From Cladophialophora immunda (lineage: Eukaryota > Ascomycota > Eurotiomycetes > Chaetothyriales > Herpotrichiellaceae): 64,000 nucleotides of DNA. The position numbers and the translations under genes were made by a program. The stretch spans positions 4,548,485 through 4,612,484 of the forward strand of contig NW_015622542.1 of NCBI RefSeq assembly GCF_000835495.1. The letters are read 5' to 3'. How positions within the stretch are numbered: position 1 is the stretch's first letter; each line of letters begins with the position of its first letter. The notes under the pieces are model-generated. The model was given only the letters and a program-made list of their open reading frames with translations, did not search any database and was not told where the DNA came from. Of this stretch, positions 43,484 through 54,635 are shown one piece after another.

Positions 43484-46095
43484 ATGGCCCTGAGCCTGGG
43501 CAATCCTCGTGGATGGACCGTCGAGAATGTTGCTGCTCCAGCACCAGCTCCAGCTCCAGCATCAACCCAGGCGCCCGCCTCTGCCTCTGCTCTTCTCGAG
43601 GCGCGCGAAGGCCCCGCTCCCGCTCAGTGGCAGGCGGTGAAGGAGGAGATCCGGATCCTGTATGAAAAGCACCCCTTGCGAGATGTCAGGAGGATACTAT
43701 TAGACCGGCACAATTTCCGCGCAACGTGAGTGTGTGTTGTGTGTGTGTGTTATGGGCAAGAGCTGCCGAAATTCCCCAGCCACTCGTCTTATTCTGGCCG
43801 CGGGCTCAACGTCCCATGCATTAATTGTTTGCTGATTCTTTTTTGAAACCCAGGGAGCGGATGTATAAAGCCCGACTGTCGCAGTGGGGAATCAGTAAGA
43901 ACTACTCCGACAAGGACTATCAGATATGTAAGTTCGACACCCCCTTTCTTAAAAGATATTTGTAGCGGTATTTGCCAGACGAGCGCGACTGGGATTGCTG
44001 CTGTTTCTGCTCCTCTTTTTATTCTAATTACCTGTTGTCCTGTGCTGACGAGCAGCTTGCAGGTGCGGTGCTGCACCACACTCGCCAAAAAAGCGGTAAA
44101 CGGTCGACGGCGTTTGTGATCCATGGCCACAAACGCTCCCTCAAGGACCTCAACAAATACATCAAGGGGCGGAAGATGACCGAGGAGGATTTCCTCGCCT
44201 CTGCCCTTGCTAATGTCAAATGTAGTACCGCCGCAGACCAACAGCAAGAGCAATATGCTCATGTGCGAGCCTATACCCCCGAGCCTGAGGCAGAAGCCGA
44301 AGAAGCACCGCCTCCCTCGTCCGCTCCCAGAGGACGGCCGCCGGCCGAGATCGCAGCAAACGTCCCTTCGGCCAAGGATTCGCCCAGGGGAGCTGCGTCA
44401 GAGTCGGTCTCGAGTGTGCCAGGACCAGGACCAGGACCAGCCTCGTGTTCCACAGCCCCCACCTCCGCTTTCGCCCACCAACATTCCCCGACTAGTCCTT
44501 CGCAGCGGTGGTCACCCCACCACGCAGCCTCGCCATATCTCCCGCTGGCCGTGTCACCGCCTCAAAGGCACGGTCCTTATTTCCCATCCAAGGAAAGCAC
44601 CACCACCACCACCTACTCGTCGGATGCTTCACCCTCTTTGTCGTCACGCGCCCATGCCGTCTCTTCTCCCCAGGATGCCCCGTTGTCGGCGGCTCTGTCT
44701 TATACTTATCCTGCCCCCTATGAACCCCTGGCCACCGTGGAAGACCAGGTCCGCCATGCTGGCACGGTCTACGACACTAGCCCCGTCATGACCTGCAACC
44801 AATTGGGCCGAGACGTGGAATACATGGCACTACAGCTAGTCGACGCCCCGCCCTTGAAGTCCCTTTGCGGCCACGACGACATCCGGAGCTGGGCACTATT
44901 GTTCGCCGACAGCTCGTCCGAGGACTCGATGGACTATGAACAGATCTGTCCGACATGCCATGAATCCACCCGCGAACATTTTATCAGTCTCCCAAATCTG
45001 GAGATGCCTCAGTTACCACGCAATATTCTGAACGCCACCCAGGATTTACCGGAAAGCACCATCTCCATCCCCGCAAGCTCACGCGGTCACGAGCATTCGT
45101 GGAAGTGGGTGGCGCGGTGCTTCGCCGCCTGCATCTATCTGCGAAGAGGCAACCATACGTTATCGCAACGAAGTCTCGCCGACGCGGACGCCGAGTTCAA
45201 GAAGATGCTCGTGCCGCGACAAGATCCTAAAGTTTTATTGGCGCTCAACCAGACACTACAGATCCTCCAGATGCACGATCAAGGGGACATCACCAAGACG
45301 ATTATGCAGAGTGCGTATCTGGTGGCGGAACGGTTACTGGGGCCGAGTCACCCGCTCACGACCATTGTGCGGTGGATGGTCTACGTGGCGAACGGACAGA
45401 TGCGTAACCACGACATCACGAGCGAAACGCTCCGCGGGGTGCACGAGCAGTTCGTCCAGCACTACGGCCAGGAAGATCCGCGGGCCATCGCGTCCAAGTA
45501 TTGCTATGGGTTCATGTTAAACGTGGAGTGGAAGCTCCAAGAAGCCGAGCAGGTCTTGCGCGAGGTCTACAAGGTTTCGTCGACGGCACTGGGGCCCAAA
45601 CACTTGCAGTCCATCTCGGCGCTGACGAATCTGCATCGCTCCCTGGAGCGGCAGAACCGCATCGACGAGGCGGTGTCGGTCCTCCGCTGCGCGATCCGGG
45701 ACTCGAAGGATACGCTGGGCGACAATCACCCGCGAAGACTGGAGAGTCTCCGGTTACTTGCCCTGCTGTATAAGCAACAGGGGCATCTCGACCTGACCGA
45801 GGAGTTGTACTGGCAAGTCCTCGAAGGGCGCGTCAAGATGCTGGGCAAGAACCACACGTTTACCCAGGGCATGAAGCGCGGCCTGGAAGACCTGCTCAAG
45901 GAGAGGGGGAAGTGGACGGTGGAAGAGAGGCGGCCGGGGAAGCGAGGCGACGGGTCCGTGGAGGTCGTGGTCGCCGAAAGCAATTCCCAGCTGCGCTTGC
46001 AGGATCTCTTCGAGTGGGATGTTCACGAGCAATGGGACGACGCGAGGAGCGATGGCGGCAGCAGTGAGACGGGGAGTGATCACGCGGCATTCTGA
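43484..46095 (+). CDS. Clr5-domain protein with C-terminal TPR-like repeats
   Basis: Three exons: 43484-43725, 43854-43927 and 44063-46095, giving 782 aa. The N-terminal ~45 residues include an APAPAPAPA run. The Clr5 domain spans residues ~47-110 across all three exons: WQAVKEEIRILYEKHPLRDVRRIL, then HNFRATERMYKARLSQWGISKNY. Clr5 in fission yeast acts in heterochromatic silencing; in filamentous fungi the domain is common in large proteins of unknown role and may bind DNA. After a long disordered Ser/Pro region, residues ~470-720 hold tetratricopeptide-like helices (LQEAEQVLREVYKVSSTALG, IDEAVSVLRCAIRDSKDTLG, LDLTEELYWQVLEGRVKMLG), of the kinesin-light-chain type. The first intron carries a (GT)n run. 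The 3' splice site of intron 2 could also be ten bases upstream. Confidence 0.87.
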
Positions 46096-46753
46096 GCGTT
46101 TTTTTGTTTTTGTTTTTGTTTTTTTGGCCCACCGTTTTCCTTTTCGGTGCGTGGAATGGGGGTTTTTATTCGGGACACGGTTTTACAAGTAGTTCTACAT
46201 GACCCAGGGGGGGTGTTTACTGGCCATTGGGGGAGTTTTCCCTCGTGGCGGCCCTAACATTACAGAAAGAAGAAATATCAAGTCGCGTGGACGTGCGGGA
46301 AGAGGGGGAGAGAGAGAGGACGAAAAGCCACTGACGTCGTGAGGCAGAGTGGTCGCACGGCCGGAGTGCAGGGGCGAGAAGTTGACTACCTAGTAGCTAA
46401 CCTGTTGTATCTGGGATCGGACGAGAGAGGGATGTTTGCGGAAGGAGATTCGAGAGAGGGAACAACGGGGAGGTGGATGGATGCTGTTGCGAGTTGCCTA
46501 TGCCTACCTACTACTCTATACTCGCCAGACGTTATAAAGCATACCTAAGTACCGAGTGGCTCTGTTTGTTTCTTCTCAGCCCTCCGTCCCATGATGTTAG
46601 TCAACCGGTAAGTAAGGAAGTCGATCAGTCAGTCAGTGAGCCAGTCAATTAGTAGGCGAGCGGTGACGACCTCCTCAGCGGTGATGAACCCATGCGCTGT
46701 TTATTCGAACAAGGCCAGCTCCCCATCCGCGTCACAGGGCCTCATACATAATA

Positions 46754-46783
46754 TCACAGTATCACAGTATCACAGTATCACCC
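46754..46783. repeat. tandem array of an 8-9-bp unit (atcacagt)
   Basis: The word tatcacag recurs in immediate succession at least four times with no change, ending in tatcaccc. It is a simple-sequence repeat. Confidence 0.75.
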
Positions 46784-47109
46784 TGCGTTAATGGTACCAC
46801 CATCACCAGCTATCACACCTCAAACATCCCACCCCACGCGCTACCCGTCCGAGCCGTCCCTCCCAGCTGCTCCTACTCCGATGGACAAGTAGCCATCCGA
46901 CGCACAGCACAGCGCGCGCGGGACATTTTTCTTTTGCCACCCCACCTCCCGTGCTCGCTCGGTGATCACTGGATGATCTGCACACGAAAGACGCTAGTCG
47001 CCCTGCGTCCGCCTCGCTGTACGAGGAGGGGACTCGGTAGGAGGCAGGTGGCAGGGTAGGCGGTAGGGCAGGCACGCAGGGCCCGTTCGGTAACCGAAGT
47101 GCATGGAGT

Positions 47110-47180
47110 AGCAAGTAAGTAGCAAGCAAGTGGCGAGCAAGTGGCGAGCAAGTGGCGAGTGGCATGTTGCGTGTGGCATG
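47110..47180. repeat. tandem arrays (gtagcaagcaagtggcgagcaagtggc type)
   Basis: Units of aagtggcgagc repeat three times, followed by two copies of the tggcatgttg word. The left edge continues into gtaagtagcaag words. This is a decaying minisatellite. Confidence 0.7.
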
Positions 47181-47415
47181 TTGTATGGACTCATGCGTGG
47201 TATATGTAGCTATGTACTTATGTAGCTATGTATGTAGATCCCCGTGCATATGGATGTTGTATGGACCTCGTAGTTTGAGGTTAGAGGTTAGGGGGGTAAG
47301 GGTAAGTACCATGCATGCATGGCCGACGCCTGAGGTCCCTTGCATCCCATCCCCTTGATGCGATCCGCGGCCCTGCGTTTTCGGATCAAGCTCTGGGTTA
47401 GGGATTTCAGGTGGC

Positions 47416-47450
47416 GGGACTGGACTGGACTGGACTTGACTTGACTGGTT
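47416..47450. repeat. ggact/ggacttg pentamer array
   Basis: The pentamer ggact recurs four times, then passes into ttgacttgactgg. It lies between two TTAGGG-like fragments. Confidence 0.7.
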
Positions 47451-48069
47451 CGAACTTGATCGCAGGGCTCGCAACTGTGCTCGTTAGGCGATAGGCACTC
47501 CGACTGCTCTCGAGCCGGGATCAATCACCAGGGTCTCCTAGGCTCTAACGAGAGGAGTGCTAGGATGGTGCAGTTAATAAGACAGGCTAGTGATTCGTTT
47601 GAGCCCTCTAGATCGGCTAGGTGCGTAGGAGGAATATAGAAGAATGCCTCGACCTACCTACCTACTATTGTCCAGCGAGTCAGCTGGTCTCAACTCCAGT
47701 CTGCGTGCGCTCACACTCACTTGAAGGCTGAAGCTGTATTACTGGGCGCACGTACATACGACAGGGCGATGAAAAGTACGTAGCTCATCTGTGGAAGTCT
47801 GGTTTGTATACAGGCGGGCCCTCCCGGTAGAGCCAGCCATGTCTTGGTGGATTGCGAGATATGCGGTTTGGGCAGAGGGAAGTGGTTCGAGTTTTGTCAT
47901 TTCTGGAATGCTCGGGACGAAGTATTGATACATAATGTGCGACTCAGACAGCCACCAACTGTTATAACATAGTACATCACCAGAACCACATCGTGTAGCC
48001 CTACTGCCGTGGACGTGGTATGAACATTTTCCAGATCCCCTAGATGCCAGCAAAGAAAGAAAGCACCAC

Positions 48070-49378
48070 TCAATGAGTAGCCAGGAACTTTTCCGTGTCG
48101 TATTCATAGATCCACGACAGACCGGCGTCCTCCCCGATGAACAGGAAGTATGCCCACATGACCCACTCCTTGACGATTTGCTGGAACGTGCTGGCCGACG
48201 ATTTTCGCATGTCGCCGCCCTTGGAGGTGAAGGCGAGGATCTTCTTCACGCGGTCTCTCCTCGTTGTTTGCCACTGTGCGAGCAGGTCTTGATGACGGGC
48301 GGACTCCTTTTTGTCCAGCAGGGCAAGGGTGTCGGCCAGAGTAAGAGCGTCCTCAAACGCCATCGCCGCGCCTTGCCCGCCAGTGGGAGGCATGGCGTGC
48401 GCCGCGTCGCCGATGACAATCACCCTGCTCGAGCTGCTTGACCAGGAGCTCAACTCGGGGACTTTGTAATAGCTGTGACGCAGTCAATGTCAGTACTATT
48501 GCCGGGATGGCCAGAAGGGAGAATATGAATCCAACTTACGGCCATAGGGACAGCGAGGACATGTCGACCCCCTGCGAGGCGACGCGGACAATGTCGGGCC
48601 ACGTCTCGTTCTCATGGTGCGACTGCAACATCTTGTACAGGGCCGCCTCGTCCTTTTGGAGCTGGGCCCATTCCTCGCGGCTCCGATCCTGGGCCTCGAC
48701 CGTCGCGAAGCAGCTGACGCGGTCCCCCGTGTACGTGCAGGGCATGAACATGAACGAGTTCAACTTCCCCAGGATCAAGCACGGCATGTACATTTCCTGC
48801 CCGGGCTGGAGCAGCTTGGACCGGGCGAGGGACCCGCCGACGCCGAGTTGGCCGCTGAAGGTGGGAACGGCATCGGGGTCGAGGTGTTTGCGGACGCGGG
48901 AATGGATGCCGTCGGCGCCGATCAAGAAGTCGGCCTCTTCAGTGCGCCCGTCCGCAAAGGTCGCGATGACCGTGGAATGGTCGGTTTCCTGAATCTGCAC
49001 GCATTTGGCGTTGAGGTGCAGCTCGATGTCCCGCTCGCGAAGCACGTCCACCAGCGTCTGCCGGACGATGCCCCGAGACACGCGCAGCGCCTTGTATCCG
49101 TATCTGGCCTCGCTGCCGTTCAGCACCGTGGCGATGCGACTCAGGTTCCGGGACGAGAGGAATCGGAACTCCTCGTAGTTCCAGCCCTGGGCCCGGATGC
49201 GGTCGTAGACGCCGATTCGGTCCAGGGCGCGGAGCGCATTGGGCGCCAGCGCCACGAAGCCGCCGTCAAACGCGGTCTCGTCGCGGAGGTCGAAGACTTT
49301 GCAGGAAATGTCGTGTCGCTTGAGTGCAAGGGCCATTGCCGGCCCTGCCAGTCCACTCCCAATAATGATAACTTTCAT
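48070..49378 (-). CDS. FAD-dependent aromatic-ring monooxygenase (salicylate-hydroxylase-like)
   Basis: Two exons, 49378-48540 and 48472-48070, joined over a 67-nt intron (GTAAGT...CACAG) to give 413 aa. The N-terminus has the Rossmann dinucleotide motif IIGSGLAGPAMALAL. DFLIGADGIHSRVRKHL is the DG motif that contacts both FAD and NAD(P)H. VIVIGDAAHAMPPTGGQGAAMAFEDA is the GD motif that binds the FAD ribityl chain. This is the class A flavoprotein monooxygenase fold, as in salicylate, 6-hydroxynicotinate and many secondary-metabolite hydroxylases. No signal peptide is seen, so a cytosolic enzyme is expected; the substrate is unknown. The next gene upstream, on the same strand, is a hydroxyacid-dehydrogenase-like gene 1.25 kb away; no biosynthetic core gene is nearby. 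Confidence 0.92.
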
Positions 49379-50627
49379 GATTCCCTCTGGTGTTGGTCTG
49401 TACCTATGAAGCAGATTTGGTGTACGAAAAGAGTGACAGCGGCTGTAGGGGATTGGGAAGATGCCCTCTGGCGCTCTGGACGCGTCTCAAACGAGCCATA
49501 TATAGATCTTCGACTCACCTTCTGTCTCATGACGAGTTCAACACGGTCCAGGCTATGAAGGTTCTGGAGAAAAGGCATTTCATCACCGCCATGATGGCTG
49601 GTAGGTTCGAGGACGTGCGCCACACGAATGCCAGGGACCAAGCAGAGGGGCCTCAGCCTTCGTGAAAACGGCCTTTAGCTCCTCGCTTCGGATGCAGTAT
49701 CGAGAAAAAGGGAAGCACCACGTGGGAGTCTAGACAGAGAGCGGGAGGGTTCGCTTGTGTCTCCCTGATAAGGCCTGAGGTACCCAAATGCCCAGATGCT
49801 AACCAGCTAAGCCCTCGCTCAGCTGCCCCAAGTAGGTTTCGACCATTGCTACGTGCGAAACTGTAAGCGTGGATGGGTGCTGGGCTGTACCTTGAAGCGA
49901 GCCGATGGGCGGGCAAATCAGCGGTAGATGTTACGTACGCCAAACCGCCAGCTTTGCACGACAATATGGGGTTGTAACTATAGATTGCTCCCACCACTCT
50001 GTTATTTCGCCAAAATGGTCACTGTCTGCCCAATTACGCCTACAGCTGGCAAGGGTAGGGCCTTAGATGATGCCCATAACGTCTTCTAGGAAAGCAAAAA
50101 GGGCGCAAGCGGTATCCAATTTTACAATGACAACGTTAATGTTACTTGATGTCCTTGTATCAAATGGAGCGGTGGAAAAGAGTGAGGTGTTGGACGATAT
50201 CCTAATATCCTAAATAGATAGTGACCAGTAACCAGGAGTAGTAGTACCAATAGTGACGGCAGAGGTAGGGAGAGGGCTGTCTGCAGACTGCACAATCCCG
50301 TTGCGCAAAACTCACGCAGAGTCGATGTTGTGAAACCTGTCGACGTGCTGTAATACGCTGTGATGCGATGCACAATGCACCTGTTGAGATGTGGTTGCAT
50401 GACTTTTCGTACTTTGCAGGACAGTGTGTATCAAGACTGCCCAATCTCTTACATCTGGCATTCGTCTGCCCAAGGAGCCACTTCGCTTCATAGCCAGCTG
50501 GCTATAGACCTCCCTGGTACATATAGATACACACATATCGGTGCATCTTTTCTCTAAGCCTGGCTCATTAATCCTGCACTCTCTCACCGACTGCTTCAAC
50601 CTCAGCACCACTTCCGAGAACATCGAA
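49379..50627. other. intergenic, promoter of the FAD monooxygenase
   Basis: About 1.25 kb without a supported gene. It contains the upstream region of the monooxygenase and the 3' flank of the dehydrogenase-like gene. Confidence 0.5.
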
Positions 50628-51598
50628 CTACTCTTGATTCCCAAATTTCAGCCCCCCTTGCAGTCTTGCGGCACCGTAAATACCGGCTATGTCGCCCTTC
50701 TCACCCACCGTCTCCTTGACAGTCTTCAAATAGTCGTCCCCGACTTCGACTTGTCGCATCCGGCACCCGCTCTTCTTGGCCAAATCCATGGCGTGTCTTG
50801 CGTCTTTTCGTGCCAGGTCCACCGCGAACAGCGGTTCCGCCCGCGTGTAATAGTCACCGGATCTCATCCTGCTCGAGTAGGCCGTGTATGGTCCCGGGAA
50901 CATGACTTCGATGAATTTGTGGAGCTCGTCCACCCCAAGTCCGGAATTTTCGGCCAGGACGTGCCCCTCGGACAGGGCGTTGACCATGCCCAAGACAAAG
51001 GTGTTGCCGATGATCTTCAGGAGTGTGGCCTTGCTCGGCTCTTGACCCGAGAAATCAACATTGGCCCGGCCCATCACGCCCTTGCAGTATGGGAGCACTT
51101 TTTGCACGGCGTCAGGTTGACCCGCCACGACACATATCAGTTGGCCGGCATCGGCCATGGCCGGTGCTCCAAAGACCGGGCACGCCACGAAGCTGGCTCC
51201 CTTTTCTTCTACCATCTTTGCTTCCTTGGCCGTGGTCTCAGGGTGGACCGTGCTGCAATCCACGATCAGCTTGCCCTTGACATCGGTTTTGAGGACCTCT
51301 TCGAGGGTCGAAAGCACGGCTGGGTCGTCGCCGAGACAATAGAATATAATGTCTGCTTTCGAGGCGGCTTCTTGCACGGAGGAAGCCACAGTCGCGTGGC
51401 CTATCTTTGCGGCGAGGTCATGGGCTCGTTGCGGGGTGCGATTGAAGATGATCAGCGGGTTGGATAGGTTGCCTTTCTCTACCAAGTTCTTGCACATGCC
51501 CTAGGTTTGGGAGTGAGCATCTTGCAATGGCAAGTCAACAGAGATATACTGACCCTGCCCATATTCCCCAAGCCTAGCCAAGCCAATTGAGGTGCCAT
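50628..51598 (-). CDS. beta-hydroxyacid dehydrogenase family (3-hydroxyisobutyrate dehydrogenase-like)
   Basis: Two exons, 51598-51554 (45 nt) and 51500-50628, with a 53-nt intron (GTCAGT...CCTAG), giving 305 aa. The first exon supplies the dinucleotide loop MAPQLAWLGLGNMGR and splices directly onto GMCKNLVEKG, so the short exon is required. Later motifs are IIFYCLGDD, VDCSTVHPETT, PVFGAPAMADAGQL (substrate loop) and LLKIIGNTFVLG, which contains the catalytic Lys. The family oxidises short beta-hydroxyacids such as 3-hydroxyisobutyrate, or acts as imine and glyoxylate reductases. This member looks cytosolic, with no mitochondrial presequence, and is closer to the GLYR/6PGDH-NAD group. Its start is 804 bp from the divergent Arg2 start. 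Confidence 0.9.
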
Positions 51599-52401
51599 CT
51601 TGTTGGAAGTATCGATGTGGATTTGAAGTTCGAGTGCGCTAGGAATTAGAGGTTGCGACTTCGCGACGTAGTGTGCTCAAATGTATTCTTCCACCTACTT
51701 GTACCAGGTATCTTGGTTGCATTTATACCTGTGAGATGTCAATTGATACGGACCGTGCAAGGAGCCAGCCTCATCCGTTTCTCCCCGTTGTCCCTCATGA
51801 CGTTGGTCGTCGTCAGTTGCAGATGGGCATGCGGAGACATTCCGGAGGCTGACAAAGTTGAACTACTCGACGAATCTACATCGTACAACGCGTACGCGAG
51901 GCTGAGAGTTCTCCCTGAGACTCGGGAGAACACGGGTTGCAGAGGTGCAGCGACGACTTGGTCAGCATTTACAATGATCAATGGCAAACAGAAGCCATTT
52001 TCCCATCCCTAGAGGCATGAGAAAGGGCGCGACACTCGGGACTCAGTGCGAGGGGCGCGTTGAATGTGTGGAGCGCAGGCAAGATAAAAAGAAATATTGG
52101 AGAAAGTCGCCTGCAGATGATTTTCCCCCTGGGCGCCGAGGGGTAACGACACCAAACCAATCATCTCGGCAGCTGGCCAGGGCGGTGAAGGCTGCGGCCT
52201 CGCTCAACATGGCAGTATCCTGCGTTGCTTGGGCCATCAGCGTCACAAAATTTTCCCCCTCGATGCATGAATTCTGCACGGTGAAAATCTGCGCAGGGTT
52301 GCCGTGATATATACCCCGTGGCGGGATATCTACCCAGGTGACGTTGCTATGCCCTTGTTTGGCCGTTGGTGCTTCATTCTTGTCGACTGCCCTGTGGAAA
52401 C
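51599..52401. other. divergent promoter of the dehydrogenase-like gene and arg2
   Basis: About 800 bp with no protein gene. Its right part is the leader of the acetylglutamate synthase gene and contains several short uORFs. I found no match to the conserved arginine attenuator peptide that usually precedes arg-2. Confidence 0.5.
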
Positions 52402-52405
52402 ATGA
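52349..52405 (+). promoter_or_regulatory. 18-codon uORF ending on the arg2 start codon (ATGA overlap)
   Basis: ATG at 52349 opens a frame MPLFGRWCFILVDCPVET whose TGA stop overlaps the main ATG at 52402 by the sequence ATGA. A second short uORF (52263-52307, 14 codons) lies upstream. Neither resembles the arginine attenuator peptide. Translation of these would affect arg2 expression if they are in the mRNA. Confidence 0.4.
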
Positions 52406-54405
52406 ACCACACCGCCCTGAGTTCAGTTCGGAGTCATTATCCCTCACAGTTTACATGCAGGAACGTCGCAGCTGAAGCCTTGAAGGCCTACCTCGTCTCC
52501 CACCCGTGTTCGCCTTCACTTCTCTCCCGATCCCGTCCTCGTTCCTACTCTACTCAACCCGCTCCACGGACAGATGATACTGCGTCGAACAACGCCCCAG
52601 AGGTCGCGCAGCATGACCAGAAAACCTCCTTTACCGAGAGAGCCAGACAGCGTCTCGCCAACAGAGAGTTCTTCACCAGCCTGTTGAGCTCGGCAGCTAC
52701 CAAAAGAGATGCAAAGGCGTATATATCTCGGCTTAAGAGCCCGACAAAGGCTGCTCCGGAGCAAAAACATGCCCCGCCAAGATCACAACCTCAGGTCAAT
52801 GCCGGAGATCTACTCGGTCGAAGCAGAGCAATGGAGGAGAGCCCGGTCTTTAAGCAGTATGAAAATGGACAGCATTCGACGCTTGAAGAGCTGGAAACCC
52901 TACATGTTGCCCTCGTCAAGGTCAGCAACATCAATGCCATGGCTGACGAGATTGTGAAGGGCATTGCCCAGACCTTATCCTCTCTTTCCCGTCTCAGCAT
53001 GGCACCTTGTGTCGTCTTGGAGGTACCTCATGAGCGAAGTCCGCAAGCAACACGAGCAAACCTCTCTCAGGCTGCGGATAGGCTTGTTGCTGCCATCGAC
53101 GCGATTCACCCTTCGGGGGCAAGAGTACTTGACAATCTCTTGAGTTTCGGTACCGACGGCAGGCCCCAAGTTTTCCTCCGAAAGCTGTTGACACGCCCTC
53201 TGAGGCGTGGCAGGATACCAATCGTCCTTCCAGTGGCTTATTCCGCGGAACAGTCACAGGCCGTCTCTATCACAGCTGACGAGGCTCTCCTGGCATTGAC
53301 CCGAGAACTTTCCGGGTACAACTCTGGTCCTGGAGGCAGCGAACAGCTCAAGCCAGCGGCTGAAAAGCTCGAGACGGCGCGCAAGCAGATATCCTTGGAC
53401 AGAATCATCGTTGTTGATGAGACTGGGTCAATCCCGAGCACAAAGTCTATTGACAAAAGGCACGTTTTCGTCAATCTGGAGCAAGAATATGCTGCTTTGC
53501 AAGAGGAACTCAGAAGCTCAACTGAAGGGAATGTTTCTCAGAAGCATGCCTCGAACCTAAAATTGTTTCGAGACGCTTTAAAAATGCTTCCCCCTTCTTC
53601 ATCCGGACTGCTGACCACGCCGCTTGAAGCCGCAAACAGTGCCAGGTTGAACGACAGCGGAGTGTCGGGTGTCGGGACGAGAAGGCAGAAGAACCCCTTG
53701 ATCCATAATCTGTTGACTGATAAACCGGCGTATTCGTCATCTTTGCCCACAGGCAGACTGGCGCACGACGCATCCTCAGTACCGGTGACGACTTCGACTT
53801 TTGTGAAACGGGGCATGCCACTGACTATCTTGCCCAATCCAGAGGCACAAACCTGGACGGCTACGTCGAAGCCTCGCCTGCAACTGACGGACCCCCGGAT
53901 CGACTTGGAGCGTCTTACGTACCTTGTCGACGACTCTTTCAATCGCAAGCTCGACGTGGAGGCATATCTGAAACGCGTCAATGATCGAATCGCCGGGGTG
54001 ATCATCGCCGGGGAATACGAAGGCGGCGCAATCCTTACATGGGAAACCCCGCCGGGTTGCTCAGACGACGACACGGACCGTCTAGTCCCGTACCTCGACA
54101 AGTTTGCCGTCCTCAAGAAATCCCAAGGGGCAGGCGGGGTGGCGGACATCGTCTTCAACGCCATGGTCCGCACGTGCTTCCCCAACGGCGTCTGCTGGCG
54201 GAGTCGAAAGGACAATCCCGTGAACAAATGGTACTTTGAGAGGTCGAGGGGCACGTGGAAGATCCCGGCGACGAACTGGACCATGTTCTGGACGACGCCG
54301 GGCATTTTCGACAACGGCCACAAGACGGGCGTCTTTCTGGACTACGAAAGCGTCTGTCGGACGGTGAAGCCCACGTGGGCGGATGGGAAGAAGATTGCTG
54401 ATTAG
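52402..54405 (+). CDS. arg2: mitochondrial N-acetylglutamate synthase
   Basis: Single exon, 667 aa from the ATG at 52402. The first ~50 residues are rich in Ser/Arg/Ala with few acids (HPCSPSLLSRSRPRSYSTQ), a mitochondrial presequence. The middle is a catalytically altered amino-acid-kinase-like region. The C-terminal NAT domain (residues ~490-650) reads LVDDSFNRKLDVEAYL, AGVIIAGEYEGGAILTWE, LKKSQGAGGVADIVFNAMV, CWRSRKDNPVNKWYFERS and NWTMFWTTPGIF, the signature of fungal Arg2. It makes N-acetylglutamate from acetyl-CoA and glutamate, the first step of arginine synthesis, and is inhibited by arginine together with Arg5,6 kinase. Of the uORFs before the start, one ends exactly on it. Divergent from the dehydrogenase-like gene. 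Confidence 0.94.
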   Translation: MNHTALSSVRSHYPSQFTCRNVAAEALKAYLVSHPCSPSLLSRSRPRSYSTQPAPRTDDTASNNAPEVAQHDQKTSFTERARQRLANREFFTSLLSSAATKRDAKAYISRLKSPTKAAPEQKHAPPRSQPQVNAGDLLGRSRAMEESPVFKQYENGQHSTLEELETLHVALVKVSNINAMADEIVKGIAQTLSSLSRLSMAPCVVLEVPHERSPQATRANLSQAADRLVAAIDAIHPSGARVLDNLLSFGTDGRPQVFLRKLLTRPLRRGRIPIVLPVAYSAEQSQAVSITADEALLALTRELSGYNSGPGGSEQLKPAAEKLETARKQISLDRIIVVDETGSIPSTKSIDKRHVFVNLEQEYAALQEELRSSTEGNVSQKHASNLKLFRDALKMLPPSSSGLLTTPLEAANSARLNDSGVSGVGTRRQKNPLIHNLLTDKPAYSSSLPTGRLAHDASSVPVTTSTFVKRGMPLTILPNPEAQTWTATSKPRLQLTDPRIDLERLTYLVDDSFNRKLDVEAYLKRVNDRIAGVIIAGEYEGGAILTWETPPGCSDDDTDRLVPYLDKFAVLKKSQGAGGVADIVFNAMVRTCFPNGVCWRSRKDNPVNKWYFERSRGTWKIPATNWTMFWTTPGIFDNGHKTGVFLDYESVCRTVKPTWADGKKIAD

Positions 54406-54635
54406 CGAATTTGCAACCAGTACAGTAGAGCTATTTTGACAGGCCATGTACAGCCGATGGAATCGAATGTAGATTTGACAAACGTCTATTGATACAGATT
54501 CTAAAGAAAGCCGCTCGTGAAAGAACACCCATGCCCGTACGCTATGCTATCATGTACGCAGAAGGTCCGCTCCAGAAATTCGTGTCAATGTCCTCCCGTC
54601 AGCGCCAGCTCTGGATAATCTTGCCAATGGCTGTG

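Larger units (their letters stand above)
46096..48069. other. 2-kb microsatellite-rich spacer
   Basis: No supported gene. Many short tandem arrays of different units occur here (listed separately), plus a TTTTTG/T-rich stretch right after the Clr5 stop codon (46098-46127). Sequence near 47279-47306 and 47394 contains degenerate TTAGGG-like words. Confidence 0.6.

Noticed and set aside
47279..47404. Telomeric repeat array
   Set aside because: Only isolated, degenerate TTAGGG-like words are present, without tandem order, so I do not call it a telomere remnant.
47440..47470. tRNA B-box-like GGTTCGAAC
   Set aside because: No cloverleaf or A-box could be built around it, and it sits inside a pentamer microsatellite.
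48614..49558. 314-codon plus-strand frame opposite the FAD monooxygenase
   Set aside because: It is antisense to a clear flavoprotein and is caused by high GC at third positions.
50541..51467. 308-codon plus-strand frame
   Set aside because: It is antisense to the hydroxyacid-dehydrogenase-like gene and has no domain features of its own.
52150..52230. Possible arginine attenuator peptide before arg2
   Set aside because: The DNA near 52170 (tctcggcagctggccagggcg) looks faintly like the end of the attenuator peptide gene, but in no frame does it encode DYLSDxLWRA.
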